The position numbers and the translations under genes were made by a program. Shown here piece after piece: positions 46,274 through 58,021 of a DNA stretch of 64,000 nt; within the stretch, counting starts at the first letter, position 1, and the number at the start of each line of letters is the position of its first letter. Under the pieces are notes generated by a model, which did not search any database, was not told the DNA's origin, and saw nothing but the letters and a program-made list of their open reading frames with translations. Source of the stretch: Sweltsa coloradensis (lineage: Eukaryota > Arthropoda > Insecta > Plecoptera > Chloroperlidae). Where the stretch lies: contig JAMZAV010002198.1 of assembly GCA_024449915.1 (NCBI GenBank), positions 45,893-109,892 on the forward strand, in the 5' to 3' direction.

Positions 46274-46915
46274 GGCTATTGTACCGCCTCTGGCCGATAA
46301 TTTGAAAGTCGAAGAAACATGTCCGAAAAGTTTGCTGAATGAAAGAAGGCCTTTAAAATGACGGAAAAAAAATTGTAAATTTTTTTGGGCGGGACATAAC
46401 CTCACTTTTGGAAATTATATTTAGATTTTTGGACAAAAGTGTGAACTACAAGACTAGTTCAAAATTAAATTTTGAGAATCGGCTTTCTGGACATAGTTTC
46501 TAAACACCTTTAGCTACAACTTGACTATAGCTAAAATAGTTTTCTGAAAATAATAGTTGGTGTACGAATTTTTTTGTCAAACGGTACAAATACGAGTTTT
46601 TACCGTTCGACAAAAAACATTCGTACACCAACTGTTATTTTCAGAAAACTATTTTAGCTATAGTCAAGTTGTAGCTAAAGGTGTTTAGAAACTATGTCCA
46701 GAAAACCGATTCTCTAAATTTAATTTTGAACTAGTCTTGTAGTTCACACTTTTGTCCAAAAATCTAAATATAATTTCCAAAAGTGAGGTTATGTCCCGCC
46801 CAAAAAAATTCACAATTTTTTTTTCTGTTATTTTAAAGGCCTTCTTTCATTCAGCAAACTTTTCAGACATGTTTCTTCGACTTTCAAATTATCGGCCAGA
46901 GGCGGTACAATAGCC
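46274..46915. mobile_element. TTAA-flanked foldback element, 642 bp
   Basis: The entire element is an inverted repeat. GGCTATTGTACCGCCTCTGG at 46274 is matched by its complement ending 46915, and the arms stay near-identical to a centre at about 46595. TTAA flanks both sides (46270-46273 and 46916-46919), which points to the Kolobok or piggyBac target. A transcript would fold into one hairpin of about 320 bp. Confidence 0.88.
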
Positions 46916-46919
46916 TTAA

Positions 46920-48900
46920 TTCGCGGTTAAAACCTAACCAGGTAGCAGCACGGTCGTATGCCAACATGGCCGTCCGAAGGCAGATAAAAACACGGGCTGC
47001 ATAGGGAGCAAGTGTGTTTTTCATGCTTTAAAGCATAATATTTCATTGTAAGCGGCAGTTCTAGAAGTATCTCCACTTTCCAGTAGTTCGGTACGATGGG
47101 GTAGGACAATCACTATATTTTGTAACCCTCAGCTGCAAAACAACTAGCAAAATAAGGAATTTTATCTCGTAATTTGGAGACGTGTATTTTCAGTAATTTT
47201 AACTTGATGGCAATACCGCGAATTTATTTTGATTATTGGCCTTTACTTATAGGCCTATATGATATGTAATATAATATTATACCACACATTATTTATTCTC
47301 CCCCCCCCCCCCCCCTCCCCCAACGGAAGTAATTTTTTGCGGGTTCTTTGCGAATAAATTATCAAACTCGATTTGTTATTAAATTTGTGTTTCGTCACGC
47401 CATTGAAAACCTCTTAAAACATTGTCTCACATTAAAAAAATCGCCCCCCCCCCCCCCCCAATGCGGCTAGAAATGTAAAGTTATAAGTTATATGGATGGC
47501 ACCGGCCTTCACTAAACTTTATATATAGGCCTACTATTATTAATACGTATAGTTAACTAATTATATTACGCCTAGTTAAGTCATAGAATTGTTTTGTTGT
47601 TGTTTTGGTTGGATTATAAATAATATGAGCCCATAAATAATTAAGTCTACGCATAATTATTTGCTGTTCACAGCAGCAGTTGGTACAAATCTCTTGGCAT
47701 ATAAGAATAAAAAATCAAGGTAGGATAGTTTACATTCAATGCGCTGCACAAATTTAAAAACTATAACTATGGACATATATTATTAATAATAAAAAATAAT
47801 TACAAACATGCCATATTATATCTATACCAATTATCAATTATACCATTAATGAGACTTGCATAATATATACTATGGTTCACAGTATCTTTGGGTTTAGAAT
47901 GTTGAACCCAAAGACGGTAGGGCCTACATAGCTCTTAGCCCGATTTGGCCCTATACCGCCTACAGCACATCATTGTAATAAATTAATTACCATTATGGTT
48001 TATCGTTTATCGGTTGGTGGTATCCATGAAACTGATGAAAGTTGTGAAAAATGTGTCTCAAGGAATAGGAATAGAACTCCCATCTAACCCACAGTATTGC
48101 ACGGAATAATATACACATTCAGACTTTTTGTTTCATTACGCATTACAAAAAATGTATATTACTAATTTAATGACCTTTCTTGCTTGCTAAATAATAAACA
48201 TGATCAAGTAAATTCATTCTGGAGTTGACCGTGACGCTACAATATTGCATTGGTTTAACATTGAATGCCGCCATGCAGCCGCCCGGTATCTGCCTTGGAA
48301 CAGTTCTCCACTTGACCGCCAGATGTCAGCCACTTTGCTTTTAAACGCGAATAATACGTTTTTCCCTATGTCTAAACGGTGTCTAGGGTTTTACTTTTTA
48401 TTGGGTCACACTTACATACAATTTGTTTGTATGTCGATAGTATTGTAGTCTTGTAGACCTACACTTTATGTGGATATTCCCCCCCCCCCCCTCCCTAAAA
48501 TACAACAAAATTTCGGATGCAGGTATTATTAACGAGTGAATTCAGAAATACATCAATTTTTTGATAAGGATATTTGATCGAATTAGGTAATGTAGCATGT
48601 GCGCACAATGCAATTTGCCATCTTTAAAATATAAAGGCATTCCACTACATTTAAAACAATTTTTCGTCACACAATGATGAATATATAATATTGTTTTCTT
48701 CTTGTCGTTTCATTTTATTGTTAATTTTCATAACCATATAAAATTATGTAAATAGGGGTTTCAAATACACATTTTTTTACTTGTCTCAGAGCTCTGCATT
48801 ATTTAAAAAAAATCAACTTTCGAGATGTTAAAAAATAATTTGGTATATTTGGAATCAAATAATAATATTTGTCAATGTCATTAATCGGGAAACACTCCCG
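46920..48900. other. No gene recognised
   Basis: AT-rich sequence with C-runs at 47300-47320, 47443-47460 and 48479-48492. A 9-bp stem hairpin, CTTTGGGTT/AACCCAAAG, lies at 47886-47913. Confidence 0.5.
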
Positions 48901-48914
48901 TAGGAGTAAGTGAT

Positions 48915-49025
48915 TTTATGAAAATCAATCCAAAAACTAAAAAAAATCCATCTCAGCGGGGTATCGAATCCCGGTCTCCCGATTGCCGGTCGAGTGCTTT
49001 ACCCGTAAGCTACTGGTCTGTTGGT
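48915..49025 (-). mobile_element. tRNA-derived SINE S3, best-preserved head
   Basis: On the minus strand the head has D stem GCTT/AAGC, anticodon arm CTCGA-CCGGCAA-TCGGG (GGC at 34-36, C at position 33) and a T arm around GGGATTCGATACCC. The tail GATGGATTTTTTTTAGTTTTTGG follows. The same C33 oddity as in SINE S2 is present. Confidence 0.6.
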
Positions 49026-49029
49026 GCAT

Positions 49030-50400
49030 TGTAGATCTGAATAGATTGGAACAGTACTGTAACAATTCTGATGCCTTTTTACTGACCATTTATACACGAT
49101 TAAGAATGTAATTACCTAATATTTTGTGGATTGATTTCCATAAAAACAAATTATAACAGCCTGTGCAAAAATAAGAGCAAATTTTCTACTTTTTAGCACA
49201 TAATTTCATGGGATGATAGAAGTAAGAAAACGTTATAGCACCCATGACTAATCTTTGAGGTTAGTAGACATTCAAGTAGACATTCAATTATTTTTAATGT
49301 ATTATAACTATAAGGCATGTATCCTCCTCCAGAATTGCGGCTTATCCCGATAAGTCATAAATAACCAAAATTACTATTCACTTTGCGAGTGTTTGTCAAG
49401 TCTACAAATATAATAACGTTTGTGGTATGATGGTCTACACAATTTTGTATGATTTTTTGGAACGTGAATATATGTATAAAAACAACACAAACAAATCTTT
49501 AGTTTCGGCCCATTACATCCCATCACAATTTAGGGGTGGAGTGGAGGGTTAAGACGGCTAGAAACAAAACTAATAACTTCCCGTGCAAAATGTCAAAAGA
49601 GTAGATTGAACTACATATTATATTATCTTCATCTAATATTATTATTTCTGTGTAGTTAGGGAATAAAAAATGGTGCTAAAAAGGCAAAACCCAGTCCAAC
49701 AAAATGACGAACCAAGTACCTCTGAACACTGTGAGACGTAAGTCCGTTTATTATTTGTTATATATATGCATAACAAATTATGGGGGAATAGGTTATGTAC
49801 ATGTTTATCTAAAGGCGAATTCAAAAGTCATATCGTTTTAATCGTATTATTCGGTTATTCCTGAATAATATTCCCATTGAATTTTGAGTTTGATACAATA
49901 CCGCAGGGAATACATCTGCGGTGGCTCGTAGGTGTGTGGTGTGGGGCATTGGTCTGAACTCTGAAGTGAATTGAACCAAGGGACCTGGATGCGAATCTCG
50001 AAAAGGCATCGTATCGTGTTTGAACAATAATTAATATTCTAAACAACATTTAACCACTGTCGCAACAAATGTTGCTTTCAATCCCTGGCTTACGTTCGCA
50101 TCCATATGAAAACAATCCTGCGTAAATAGGGCAGCCAAGTATTCGTATAAAGATGCTTCTTTCAAAAGGAGTGATTGAAAATTGATTCAAATAAATTCGA
50201 TGCGATTAAAAAATAAAACAAACAAACAAACAAACATCAGAGCTTTTTACGGCCATGCTATATAGAATGATACGTCCACGAACCAACAGGTTTACTGCTA
50301 TGAGAATGATTTTGATTTCGTGACGGCAAACTAATGCACTAAGTCTATTTGAGACAAGAAGTGGTGAGGTGATAGATGAGGATGAAGAACGATTAAAAAA
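49030..50400. other. No gene recognised
   Basis: Only short frames without family similarity, for example 49821-50027 on the minus strand. No TIR pair was seen. Confidence 0.4.
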
Positions 50401-50404
50401 CACG

Positions 50405-50482
50405 CCTTTGCAGGATTCGAACCTACGACCTCGTAGAGCCATTTTCTTCAGACCAGCGCCCTAATCGTATGTGCCACCGTGG
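50405..50482 (-). mobile_element. tRNA-like (class II-like) sequence, degenerate
   Basis: The minus strand reads GGTGGCACATACGATTAGGG ... GGTCGTAGGTTCGAATCCTG. It has box A- and box B-like segments and a longer middle than a class I tRNA. Anticodon pairing is poor, so it is probably a SINE head or pseudogene. Confidence 0.35.
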
Positions 50483-50515
50483 ACGGTATGGTTTATTTCA
50501 TCAAAGTTGAGGTTT

Positions 50516-50880
50516 TTGGATGAGCGTAGCGAGCGAAGCGAAGATTCCATTTCACTACAAAAAAGAAAGAAAAAATCCGTAATCTTTTTTTTGTTGTATT
50601 TTTGCCTGTTTGTTAACACGATTCCGGCTAAATCAATACTCCAATTGCAATGAAATTTAATTTAGGCCTTCAAAATCTCTGAACCTAGAACTGCCACGTT
50701 TTTTAGCGTAATCGAAAAATTATTTCTCATAAAAATCGCAATTTTGTTTTTTTTACTTTTAAAAAAATTCTTCGACTTATAACACCTACATGCTTTATCC
50801 GAATGTAATGATTTGTTCACAGAACCTTTAATTTATGAATTAAAAATATATTTGTGTGAAATTGAAATTGAAATATTATA
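50516..50880 (+). mobile_element. Helitron-like family A, 5' portion
   Basis: TTGGATGAGCGTAGCGAGCG start, then the core (GTTAACACGATTCCGGC, GAACCTAGAACTGCCACG, TTCTTCGACTTATAACACC). The sequence stops being family A near 50870, where a YqaJ-like exon begins. No CTAG hairpin end was found. Confidence 0.75.
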
Positions 50881-51225
50881 GTCGACAAAATAGATCGTGA
50901 TGACCAATTCTGGGATATGCATGTAAAGGAACCACTTGAAAAATTCTACCCGAACTTATTGACTCACGTCATAAAAGAAACCTTGCCAATCCGAGATCCA
51001 CCATATATCTTGGTAGCTCAATTTAACAAGAAAAAGCGCCAAGATGACATGGCAGCGAAGAAGGCAAATAAGGGGAAAACACTCATTTCAAAAACAGTAT
51101 TGCAGACACCAAAGAAAATAATGAAGTCGAGGAAAAAGGGAAAGAGAACAGTTGAAACCTCGATGAAGACGATAACTACTCTGTTATTTATTTACAATCT
51201 CAAGGAAGTTCCGATTTTCAAGTAG
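50881..51225 (+). pseudogene. YqaJ-like C-terminal exon fragment
   Basis: The frame (upstream of the ATG at 50917 as well) reads DKIDRDDQFWDMHVKEPLEK followed by FYPNLL. It parallels the end of the YqaJ domain (RDxxFxxxMxxKLxxFYxxY) seen in the minus-strand gene at 57061-57170. A basic tail (KKKRQ, KSRKKGKR) follows and may act as a nuclear signal. A TATTATAG acceptor-like site precedes it. No upstream YqaJ exon in this orientation was found, so it is a stray or captured terminal exon. Confidence 0.5.
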
Positions 51226-51424
51226 GCCTAGTGATATTCAACAACAAGTTATTGTTGTAATTATTATTATTTTTATTAATAAATAAAAAGTATTATATAT
51301 TAATTACATTAACGCGTTTCTGTCCGTGTATAATATCATGTGGTTAGGGTAAAATGATGTGTATGTTCATTAGGTGCATATTAGAAGTTCCGCCGCCCCA
51401 ATGATTTGTTTATTATTATTTATT

Positions 51425-51505
51425 ATTTAATTCAGAAATTAAAAAAGTCTGCCCCAACCGGGAATCGAACCACGGATATCCCGCATTCCACACAGGCGTC
51501 TTGTT
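51425..51505 (-). mobile_element. tRNA-derived SINE fragment, S3-like tail
   Basis: The minus strand has GTGGTTCGATTCCCGGTTGG, then GACTTTTTTAATTTCTGAA. Confidence 0.5.
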
Positions 51506-51509
51506 GCCA

Positions 51510-52930
51510 TAAATTATTTAGGCTAGGTAAGGCAATAATATGCTATTGCCTATAAAAACGTGTTCAATTTTGTTTCACTGGACATGCCATTTGTACACTG
51601 CCTAATTTACCAGATTTACGACATATGTGTGTTTTTAAGTTATAAAATATTTTCACATTTTATACTTTCGCCGCCTGTTAATTTTGATTCAAAATAATAG
51701 TTGAGGGTTATTTTGCCGCGTAGCGAGTTAACATTTTGTGTACGTCTACGTACCTCGACGTTTCGTTGGTTACATCTGTGGTGTGAGTATAGTTTATTAT
51801 AGTATAGTATAGTATTATCTAATACTGTAAATATGAAACTAGTAGAACAGGTAAATTGATTATTAAAATGTAATTATTGGGCATACACTGTTCTTGTAAG
51901 AAATACTTTTTAATAGTAATATTTCGACACAATAAACACAATTTAAGTTTAAATGAAAAAAAACTTTTTTATCACAATAGTCGATAAAGTTTTACTTGAC
52001 GGCAACGCCCTTGAAACATGATCACTTGGCCAATCAGGGGCTAGTTGTGTGATGTATGCAAAAACATAGAGTGGGTGGGGGGAAGGGATTTTACCCTAAA
52101 CCATTTAAATCCACACCACATCCCATTCCGTCACAACAATGAATAGTCCAGTGTCTTTCTCAAACTGATGTTGAACAAAGGAATATTTTAACAATACAAA
52201 TAAATATTAAAAAACAACAAATACGACCATCGAACATGCATGCCAACAACTTATGATAATCATAATTTATTAAACATTGCAAAAAAACTAATTGTGTACA
52301 AATAATAGGTGAGGAAAATGTAGCAGGCACCTGAACGAATTTGTAATCCCAATTCTATTATTTCGACTTTTCTTCCAATCTAAAAGTTACCGATTTCGCT
52401 TTTCGGGTTGACTTTATTATGATCACGGAAAAATTACGATTTTTTTTAGCCCCCTCCGCGTTTGTTCGTACAAATTGTTGAGACACATCGCATATCTGTG
52501 TGTCGAAGAAATGAGTATGACGCAAGCCTGTATTTATCGCCTGACTCTGCATTCATCTGTCGCCGATTAGCACAGTGGAGTGGAGGGTGGGATGGGTAGG
52601 CGCAAGTGTTGGCCGCTAGCAGACAGCGACGAGCCGAGTTACAGTGAAGGTCATTTCAAAAACCATTAGGTCGACAGTCGCTTGAATTCCCACATGTGTT
52701 ACATTAGTACTATGGCATTAATAAATACAAAAGATTTTCTGCAAAAATATTATTTCTGAAACTACAAGTTGTTCAGCTCTTTATAATTTCACTAGACTTT
52801 AGGAAGTTCTACTGAAAAATAATAACACAAAACTAATTATTAGCACCGAACTATTTTCTTAGCGCGTGGTTAGGCGCGGATGATTATACCAGATTTATAA
52901 GTCACGTGATGAGCAGGAGCCTTAAGTACT
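51510..52930. other. No gene recognised
   Basis: A TATAG pentanucleotide run (51795-51815) and AT-rich DNA. The minus frame at 52358-52552 shows no family. Confidence 0.4.
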
Positions 52931-52936
52931 TACATA

Positions 52937-53469
52937 TTCGTCGTTGGAACTGCAAAACCTCCTATCAGCACTTTTTCTGGAAACATGTATTTTTGTCTCG
53001 TTGGCTGTATGTTATTCCTAGCCATCTGTGTGTGATCACATGATCCATTCTGACCAATAGAAATACGTTTAAATAGTGGTTTAGTAAACCTCCTATCAGT
53101 GTGGGCTTGAAAAGTGTCTGCAAAACCTCCTATGAGTATAAGGCATGAAAGACGCTGTTTTTGTACGGAGAGTTTCGCCAGGATGTTTTTAAACAATTAC
53201 TGATTGTTAATCATATTCTCATAGCAATTATAGAAAGCTAAAATTACACTCTTGTTATCTAATATAAAGATGAGTCAAACAAACAACGTCATTTTAGAGC
53301 AAAATCTATGTTTATCTTGGCATTCTGATAGGTGTTTTTGCAACGTCTGAAATTTTGTAACTTTTTTGCAGACATTTGCAGATAGGAGGTTTTAATAAAT
53401 ATCGTTTTTTGTGTCTCCTGAACAATTTCAGAAAACACTAATAGGAGGTTTTGCAGTTCCAACGACGAA
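52937..53469. mobile_element. TA-flanked MITE with repeated AACCTCCTAT boxes, 533 bp
   Basis: The ends TTCGTCGTTGGAACTGCAAA and the complement form a TIR of about 29 bp, with TA on both sides. The box AAACCTCCTAT is found three times in the left half (52969, about 53087, 53123) and three times inverted in the right half (53322 variant, 53380, 53440). The frames containing LIGGFA are by-products. Confidence 0.8.
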
Positions 53470-53474
53470 TATAT

Positions 53475-55515
53475 TTTTATTATTATATTATATTGACATT
53501 ATTTTTGTAACTCGTAATTTTTTTATTCATATTTTGTATAAGATTAGTGTAAAAAAGACTCGTTTAAATACTCCTGTCATAACAAAAAATATATCGGATT
53601 ATTTGCTAAGGTTCCATCCCCCTAGACCCCCCCCCCCCCCCCATTCTGCACGATCTTGTACTTAACACTGGAAAGAGCGTAAACCCTTATATTATTTTTG
53701 GATGAAACCACTGACTATATCCACGTACCCCTTTCACTAGTCGTGCTGAATTGATCTTTTGAGGTTACAAAAATGTTCGTCCCCCGGCTCCCCCCAAAAA
53801 ACAAGGGCTGTGTTAAGCCACTTGCTGCAAGATAGTTTGCTCTCTAGTAGACAATTGTCTACTCCGACTGTTGATAGGCCTACTAATCATGGACATTTCT
53901 GAACGTAGATCTTCCAATTTGTTTAGTGCTAATGAAAATGTCTCTTACGCACACTTACGAGGCCTATAGCTCAGTATCATCCAACTCGGCAAAAATTACA
54001 AGTGCGCGAACTAGGAGGTTTAAAATGATTTCACTTTTCAGTTACTGCGAGAGATCAAATTATATTTAGTAAATTGTTACATGAGCTAGAGCTAGTGATG
54101 TTATGTTGCATTACTAGGCATCTCAAAAGATTATAATATTCAATCGAGATCAGATCCTAGCCAATCAAACTAAATCGAAAAAATAGTAACAAACTTTGTA
54201 ATCTATTTTGATCGATAAAAGTAAGTTTATTTTAACGGTCCTATGACGGGTTAGTTCGACAAGTGTATTGTTGTGGACATATCGCTACTACGAGCGATAA
54301 TGGATTAATGGGCTTTGATCTTTCCATTATGAAAGAAAACCCGAAAAAATCATTGTAATTAACTTTTCTCGACTCGATTCCCGTACATATACTGAATTAA
54401 AAAATGAGTTATGGACATTGTTAGCTCTCTTTCTTGTCCTTCTGAATTATTCAGGAAATTATTATTATTGTTTATGATCATCATCATTATCCATCGCCGC
54501 TTCCTACTTCTGGCAGAAAAAAGCAAGTTTAATGCTATTGAAAAATGCGTGCAAGTTGTAATCATAGGTTTACGTATTATAAATTTTAGTTTCTTTAGGA
54601 TGCACTCAGGTAAAATTTACGAGTATTTGCGAGGGAATCTCTGAGGGCCATGAATTCATTCGTATTGATGTCTGAAGAACATTTCTAGTCAGGATTGCCA
54701 GTGGTGGGTATCGAACCAGAGACCTTTCGAATCATTACCTATGAGGTACCTCTGTTGGCAGTCGGAGAACATAACTTTGCCATAAAACGGTAGTTTTAAC
54801 AGACGTGAAATAACAGTCTATATTGGTGAATTATAAACGATATCTATAGGTAGGCCTACTATTAGTTTATATTTTTTAAATAAAGTATCAAATCATCTTT
54901 CAGTGTATCTACAAAATAATGTAAAATCGACTGAAATTAATATATTATTCAGTTCCGAATTCAAAGACTAATTTATGTTGGGCCTAAATAAACTACAGCT
55001 GGGTTGCAGTGTCTCTATGTCTGCAGTGTCAACGGTATGTTTTTATCACTATTTTAAAACCCGTTTCTTAAAGACAACAATATGATGAAAAGATATATTA
55101 TTATTTGCCTACCAAAATTTTGTTTAAATTGATTTTCTTGAAAGAAAAGAAAATAAAGATTTTGTTTTCATTATGTCTAAAACGCACATATTTTCACTAA
55201 AATTATAGGAAAATGCACATTTCTCCAAAAGGCAAGTCCCCTTAATCGCCTTCCAAGTTTTTACATCGAACATTTAGTTGTGAAATGGCAAAACTAATCC
55301 ATTGCTGTCTTCTGTATGATCCCTGGGCTGTTTCGTCGTGCCATCCCTACTGGACGGCTGATGCGAGAATTTCTCCTCGGAAACGATGCTTTGACAAGAA
55401 TTCCTCTTATAAAAACATTTCATTATTGGGAAAACCAGATTCGAGATATATCCTCATGAATGCAATGGTCATTTCTATGGAGAACAGGCTGCAAAACAAA
55501 AGTAACTTTCAACTT
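53475..55515. other. No gene; one tRNA-like SINE piece
   Basis: The minus strand at about 54655-54770 has AGAGGTACCTCATAGGTAAT and TCTCTGGTTCGATACCCACC, a degenerate tRNA-like head. C14-type runs at 53627-53641. Nothing else recognised. Confidence 0.4.
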
Positions 55516-55519
55516 AACG

Positions 55520-55664
55520 TTTTTTGAAAGTTACTGAAAATAAATATTAGTTACTTTAAAAAGTTACCGATTTTGAAAAAATAACGCGTTACCCTAAAAG
55601 TTACTAAAAAAACTAACGCATTAGCGCTAGCGCGTTACTTTCGTTAAGTTACTCCCCAACTCTG
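55520..55664 (-). mobile_element. hAT-like element end
   Basis: The minus strand begins CAGAGTTGGGGAGTAACTTA, followed by repeats of GTTAC/AACGCGTTAC. CAGxGTTGGGGAGTAAC ends of this kind are known from hAT-type non-autonomous elements in many animals. The other end and the 8-bp TSD were not found. Confidence 0.5.
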
Positions 55665-55694
55665 GGCTAGGCATAATGGAGATGAGGAAAAGTG

Positions 55695-55921
55695 GCACTT
55701 CTGTCGTTGGGGTGGGTCAACTTATCAACACTATGATTTCCGTTACAAAACTACTTACGTTAGGTTAGCCGAACATTCCGCTGGCTACAGTGCGCCGCGC
55801 TAGGCTAGTTCTAGGATATTTTTGATAAGAGCGCACCCGAAATCCTTTTCCACCCGCGTACCTAAGCTTTTCGTGGAATATGACAGTGTTAAAAAGTTGG
55901 CCCACCCCAACGACAGAAGTA
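55695..55921. mobile_element. MITE, CACTTCTGTCGTTGGGGTGG ends
   Basis: The left end (about 55693) and the inverted right end (ending about 55922) match for about 45 bp (CTTCTGTCGTTGGGGTGGG, CAACTT, AACACT). The end design resembles the 22.6-23.4-kb MITEs, with the same CAACTTTT after the G-rich part. Confidence 0.72.
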
Positions 55922-57060
55922 CCGGAAAAGTTAACGTAGCGTTGCATAAATATTTGTAGGTTTTATTGAATTATTTCTATGTTCATAATCTGGTTTATAC
56001 ATCGTCAATAATATGTGTGATTTAACAATTAACATTCAAGGCTAGTATTTTATTAGGCCTAATTGCATTTGCAAATCTGAGAAAAAGAAAATTGCAATTG
56101 CAATACTTTTACTGTTACATCTAGGCCCATGCATTTTATACAATGCAACGTTGTATTATCAAAAAGTTTTGATACATTAAATGCAAAGTCAAGTCTACAT
56201 CCAGTGTTTTTATTCTTTCATAATCATACCTAGTCCAAGGTAGACTTATTATTTCTTCCAACTTGTAGGGTAGTAAGAAGTAGGCCCTACCACTAGTGAT
56301 GGGCCGTTAAAAATTTTCAATGTTATATTTATTTTTATTTATCAATAAGACTAAAGAAGGCCTTTGGATAGGCCATTCCCTCTGGGCCCAGGGTAGAATT
56401 GCCCCAGAGCATGGCTGTGCTAATCGTAAGAGGCGATTAAAGAGAAAAAAGTCCACCTTGCAAACGTTTGATAATCGATAATATCGAGCGATACGATTAT
56501 TTCCCCGAAACGATCGATAATCGAATAGCTCGCCCTTCCTAAATTTTGCAATTAACCGCTCGCTCTGCAGAATTTATAAAATATTTTCAGTCAAGACATT
56601 AGGCCTAATCACTTTATTCCATGAAAAATTGATCCAATGCGAGATCTACAACACGCGAAGTCTGAAGCGTAACGCATCGCCCCTGTCCTGCTGCAGTGTA
56701 ACTTGCATGGCATGCGTGTGTTGCTGGGCAACTTCACTCGCCAACCCTAATATTAGGCCTAATAATTAAATAATAATTAAATCAAAATATTTTGTAACAA
56801 TAAACAACTTGTAAAGTATCAAATAAGTGAACTGTGGACAAACAAATTACAAAATATTCCGGTATTTAAGTAAATTATGATGCTATGTTATTGAAATAAA
56901 AGTTGAGGATTTTGTGTTTCCGACATCCAAATAGCAGACGGAATCGAAAGATTCGTGGAGTCTACCGATTGTCGGAATACAGCACGGAAATCTACCAAAC
57001 CACGCGGATTCAGCGTCGAGTCTCACCGAGGCCCCGACGCAATCGACTAGATTCTTCTAT

Positions 57061-57570
57061 CTAGAAGTGTTTAGCATAGTTACGATATAAGTACTTGTCA
57101 ACCAATACTTGTTTAAAGTACTCATGGTAAAATTGTGACAGTTTGGAAACCATGTTAGCAATGAAATCATTATTCATTATCTCGCTCGACAGTAATGACA
57201 ACGGAGTCTTTAAAGCTCCAATTCATTAAATGACATACAGTACGACCAGTACAAAACATTTGTCCTTGGATCTGAAAGAAATACATATGTGACCGATATA
57301 AATGATAGAGACCATCTTCTTCTCCTAGATAAATATATGCAACTGTCTCTGGATTAATTTCCTTGTCCCTTGCCACCCAAGGACACTTGATTTCAAGGAG
57401 GCTGGTTTCATCTATAATTCTATCCGGTGAGCTGGCAAGAAATGGGTGCGTTGAACTAATGAATAGACCGCACTCTTCTGTAGTTTTCCCCGTCATTTGT
57501 TCATACATCTTAGCAGCAGTACTTTCATGTTTCCGACCATGATTAATAAGCTCACAGTAGATTTGTTCAC
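57061..57570 (-). pseudogene. SAP-SWIM-YqaJ gene, exon 3 (YqaJ nuclease core)
   Basis: The minus strand has a TTTATGGTTTCAG acceptor and then GEQIYCELINHGRKHE. The PD-(D/E)xK-type YqaJ core is clear: E-x-x-A (HESTAAKMYE), CGLFISSTHPFLASSPDRII (catalytic D) and LEIKCP (E-x-K), then QIQGQM. This fold is the lambda-exonuclease/YqaJ family of DNA exonucleases. Near 57175 the frame breaks (DNE then stop). The next frame continues with DFIANMVSKLSQFY to LYRNYAKHF and a stop at 57061, so one short indel interrupts the family end. Upstream splice phase agrees with exon 2. Confidence 0.82.
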
Positions 57571-58021
57571 CTGAAACCATAAATATAGAAAAAGTCAATA
57601 CTTTGCATCAACAATAACCTGCATCGAGTTGTGAGGGTGATTATTTGCTCTAGGCCTAGTGAAGTGTGCAAGTGGTGAAGTGAATTGTAGTGTTAGAATC
57701 ATTGGAAACAGGCCAACAGTTAGCCTATCTATGATTTGAGCATTTAATAGTCCTAACTTGCTAGTGGCTACCTAGTTAAAATTTATTTGTGTAGACCTAT
57801 AGGCCTACTTTCAACAAATTACAATGTAGACCTAGTAGTATTCAGTTTGAATGCCAGTAAGCTAAATGCCTTGGCCTAGGCCTATGAACTTTTAGCAATA
57901 GTAGGTCTAGTCAACATTTATAATATGGTACGGTAGCCCAAAATGATTAAAACGTGCCACTCTATAAGGCTGTAACTAATCAAAATTTACTATTATGGTT
58001 ATAGGCCTAGCCTTAGCTTAC

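Noticed and set aside
52930..53665. LIGGFA-containing frames as a duplicated peptide gene
   Set aside because: They are generated by the mirrored AACCTCCTAT boxes of a MITE.
56340..56470. A repeat end around CTAATCGTAAGAGGCGATTAAAG
   Set aside because: It looks familiar as a dispersed repeat word, but there is one copy here and no boundary, so I do not report it as a feature.
57170..57598. Phage or bacterial contamination, because of the YqaJ domain
   Set aside because: Phase-matched GT-AG introns and SAP and SWIM domains on the same protein, in repeat-rich eukaryotic DNA, argue for a nuclear gene.
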